Assembly (NCBI RefSeq): GCF_009829985.1
Contig: NZ_SZZU01000001.1
Location: 62,001 to 126,000 of the forward strand
DNA length: 64,000 nucleotides
Source: Pantoea sp. Aalb
GTDB taxonomy: Bacteria; Pseudomonadota; Gammaproteobacteria; Enterobacterales; Enterobacteriaceae
Direction of reading: 5' to 3'
Below, piece by piece: positions 63,165 through 64,000 of this stretch (the stretch's first letter is position 1; every line of letters begins with the position of its first letter). The translations under genes and the position numbers were made by a program. The notes under the pieces were generated by a model, which had not been told where the DNA came from, ran no database searches, and saw only the letters and a program-made list of their open reading frames with translations.

Positions 63165-63774
63165 TTTTATTTACCCTAATGCAAGTAAAATTGCTGGAGT
63201 TGACGAAGTTGGACGAGGTGCATTAGTAGGTGCAGTCGTGGCTGCTGCAGTGATATTAGATCCAGATAATCCTATTGTTGGTCTTGCTGATTCAAAAATG
63301 TTAACAGAAAAGAAACGTCTCGAATTAAACTACCAAATAAAAAATAAAGCTATTGCTTGGAGTATAGCCCGTGCAGAATCAACAGAGATTGATGAAATGA
63401 ATATTTCATATGCTACAATGCTAGCAATTAAGAGGGCAGTTTTAAATCTTAAGACTGTACCAGATTTTGTACTCATCGACGGTAATTATAATTTAACACT
63501 ACCTATACCTTATCAGTCAGTTATTAAAGGAGATATTTTAGTAAAAGAAATTAGTGCTGCTTCTATCATTGCTAAGGTAAGTCGTGACTTTGATATGTAT
63601 GAATTAGATAAAAAATTTCCACAATATGGATTTGCTAAACATAAAGGTTATCCGACAAATTTACATAAAAATAAGTTATTACAGTATGGAGCTATCTCTC
63701 ATCATCGTTGTAGTTTTAAACCAGTACGCAATGTCATAATTAAAACAAAAAACTATTCAACTACCATAATATAA
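63157..63774 (+). CDS. rnhB: Ribonuclease HII
   Basis: RNase HII removes ribonucleotides from DNA and RNA of RNA-DNA hybrids. It has 205 residues (E. coli 198). The catalytic acidic residues are in [20 protein letters not shown] near residue 15 (Asp-Glu), VLIDGNYNL near 105 and AKVSRDFDM near 125. [10 protein letters not shown] is a family motif. The C-terminus has [21 protein letters not shown] with [11 protein letters not shown]. It overlaps lpxB and is followed after 12 bases by dnaE. Confidence 0.97.
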   Translation: MDNFIYPNASKIAGVDEVGRGALVGAVVAAAVILDPDNPIVGLADSKMLTEKKRLELNYQIKNKAIAWSIARAESTEIDEMNISYATMLAIKRAVLNLKTVPDFVLIDGNYNLTLPIPYQSVIKGDILVKEISAASIIAKVSRDFDMYELDKKFPQYGFAKHKGYPTNLHKNKLLQYGAISHHRCSFKPVRNVIIKTKNYSTTII

Positions 63775-63786
63775 ACCACCATTAAT

Positions 63787-64000
63787 ATGGCTGAACCTCA
63801 TTTTATACACTTACGTACCCATAGTGATTATTCTATAATTGATGGATTATCAAAAATTGAATCACTAATTAAAAAATCAGTAGATCTGAACATGCCAGCG
63901 ATTGCTATTACTGATTTCATGAACTTATTTGGCTTAGTAAGATTTTATAGTATAGCACATAAAGCAGGTATTAAACCTATTATTGGTGCTGATTTCAATG
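63787..64000 (+). CDS. dnaE: DNA polymerase III alpha subunit, N-terminal fragment (cut by window end)
   Basis: DnaE is the replicative DNA polymerase catalytic subunit. Only the first 71 codons lie in the window. They translate as [20 protein letters not shown], later [20 protein letters not shown] and [13 protein letters not shown], which is the N-terminal PHP domain of bacterial DnaE; His residues in the HLRTHSDYS motif are conserved. The ATG lies 12 bases after rnhB without a strong ribosome site, so coupling to rnhB is possible. The frame is open to the window edge. Confidence 0.96.
   Translation, partial: MAEPHFIHLRTHSDYSIIDGLSKIESLIKKSVDLNMPAIAITDFMNLFGLVRFYSIAHKAGIKPIIGADFN

Overview
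The window is a stretch of AT-rich bacterial chromosome. Every recognisable protein is closest, from memory of the family, to Enterobacterales (gamma-proteobacterial) versions. The gene order is that of the E. coli segment running from murF to dnaE, with many intervening genes deleted and no rearrangement seen. Strong AT bias, loss of regulators, long gene-poor AT deserts, one clearly decaying pseudogene and the absence of phage, insertion sequences, CRISPR, rRNA and tRNA point to a vertically inherited, genome-reduced insect endosymbiont (Baumannia/Blochmannia/Wigglesworthia type). Retention of the aromatic amino acid permease AroP, lipid A synthesis and panB/panC would suit a Baumannia-like symbiont fed by a partner, but that placement is inference.

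Layout. 1-12295: the dcw cell-wall and division cluster on the + strand (murF partial, mraY, murD, ftsW, murG, murC, ddlB, ftsQ, ftsA, ftsZ, lpxC), then secA (12816-15539). 15725-20027: minus-strand zapD-coaE, nadC and aroP. 21438-29877: pyruvate dehydrogenase complex (aceE, aceF, lpd) and acnB. 30601-32301: ABC exporter yadGH. 32488-36954: minus-strand panC, panB, folK, pcnB, dksA. 37601-41574: mrcB, a hemL pseudogene and erpA. 41728-48165: mtn, degP, dapD and map, separated by AT deserts. 48501-64000: the dense + strand run rpsB, tsf, pyrH, frr, dxr, uppS, cdsA, rseP, bamA, skp, lpxD, fabZ, lpxA, lpxB, rnhB and partial dnaE.

Together the genes describe a cell that still builds a Gram-negative envelope: peptidoglycan precursors and polymerases (MraY, MurC/D/F/G, Ddl, FtsW, PBP1b, UppS), division proteins, lipid A through LpxB, phospholipid precursor (CdsA), and outer-membrane protein assembly with quality control (SecA, Skp, BamA, DegP, RseP). 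It also keeps acetyl-CoA production and isoprenoid, pantothenate, CoA, NAD, folate and lysine/DAP steps. Regulators and salvage genes found here in E. coli (secM, pdhR, ampDE, glnD, dgt, speDE, panD, gluQ) are gone.

The most informative non-annotated signal is the hemL pseudogene (about 40060-41039, minus strand). It is broken by stops, frameshifts and an internal deletion but still readable along its length. Other points are tandem repeats at the pcnB/folK junction and upstream of aceE and dxr, a strong orphan ribosome-binding site with a 9-codon ORF between ftsA and ftsZ, a poly-aspartate tract in DegP, and several unexplained AT-rich spacers. I did not find a new type of defence, mobile or biosynthetic system.
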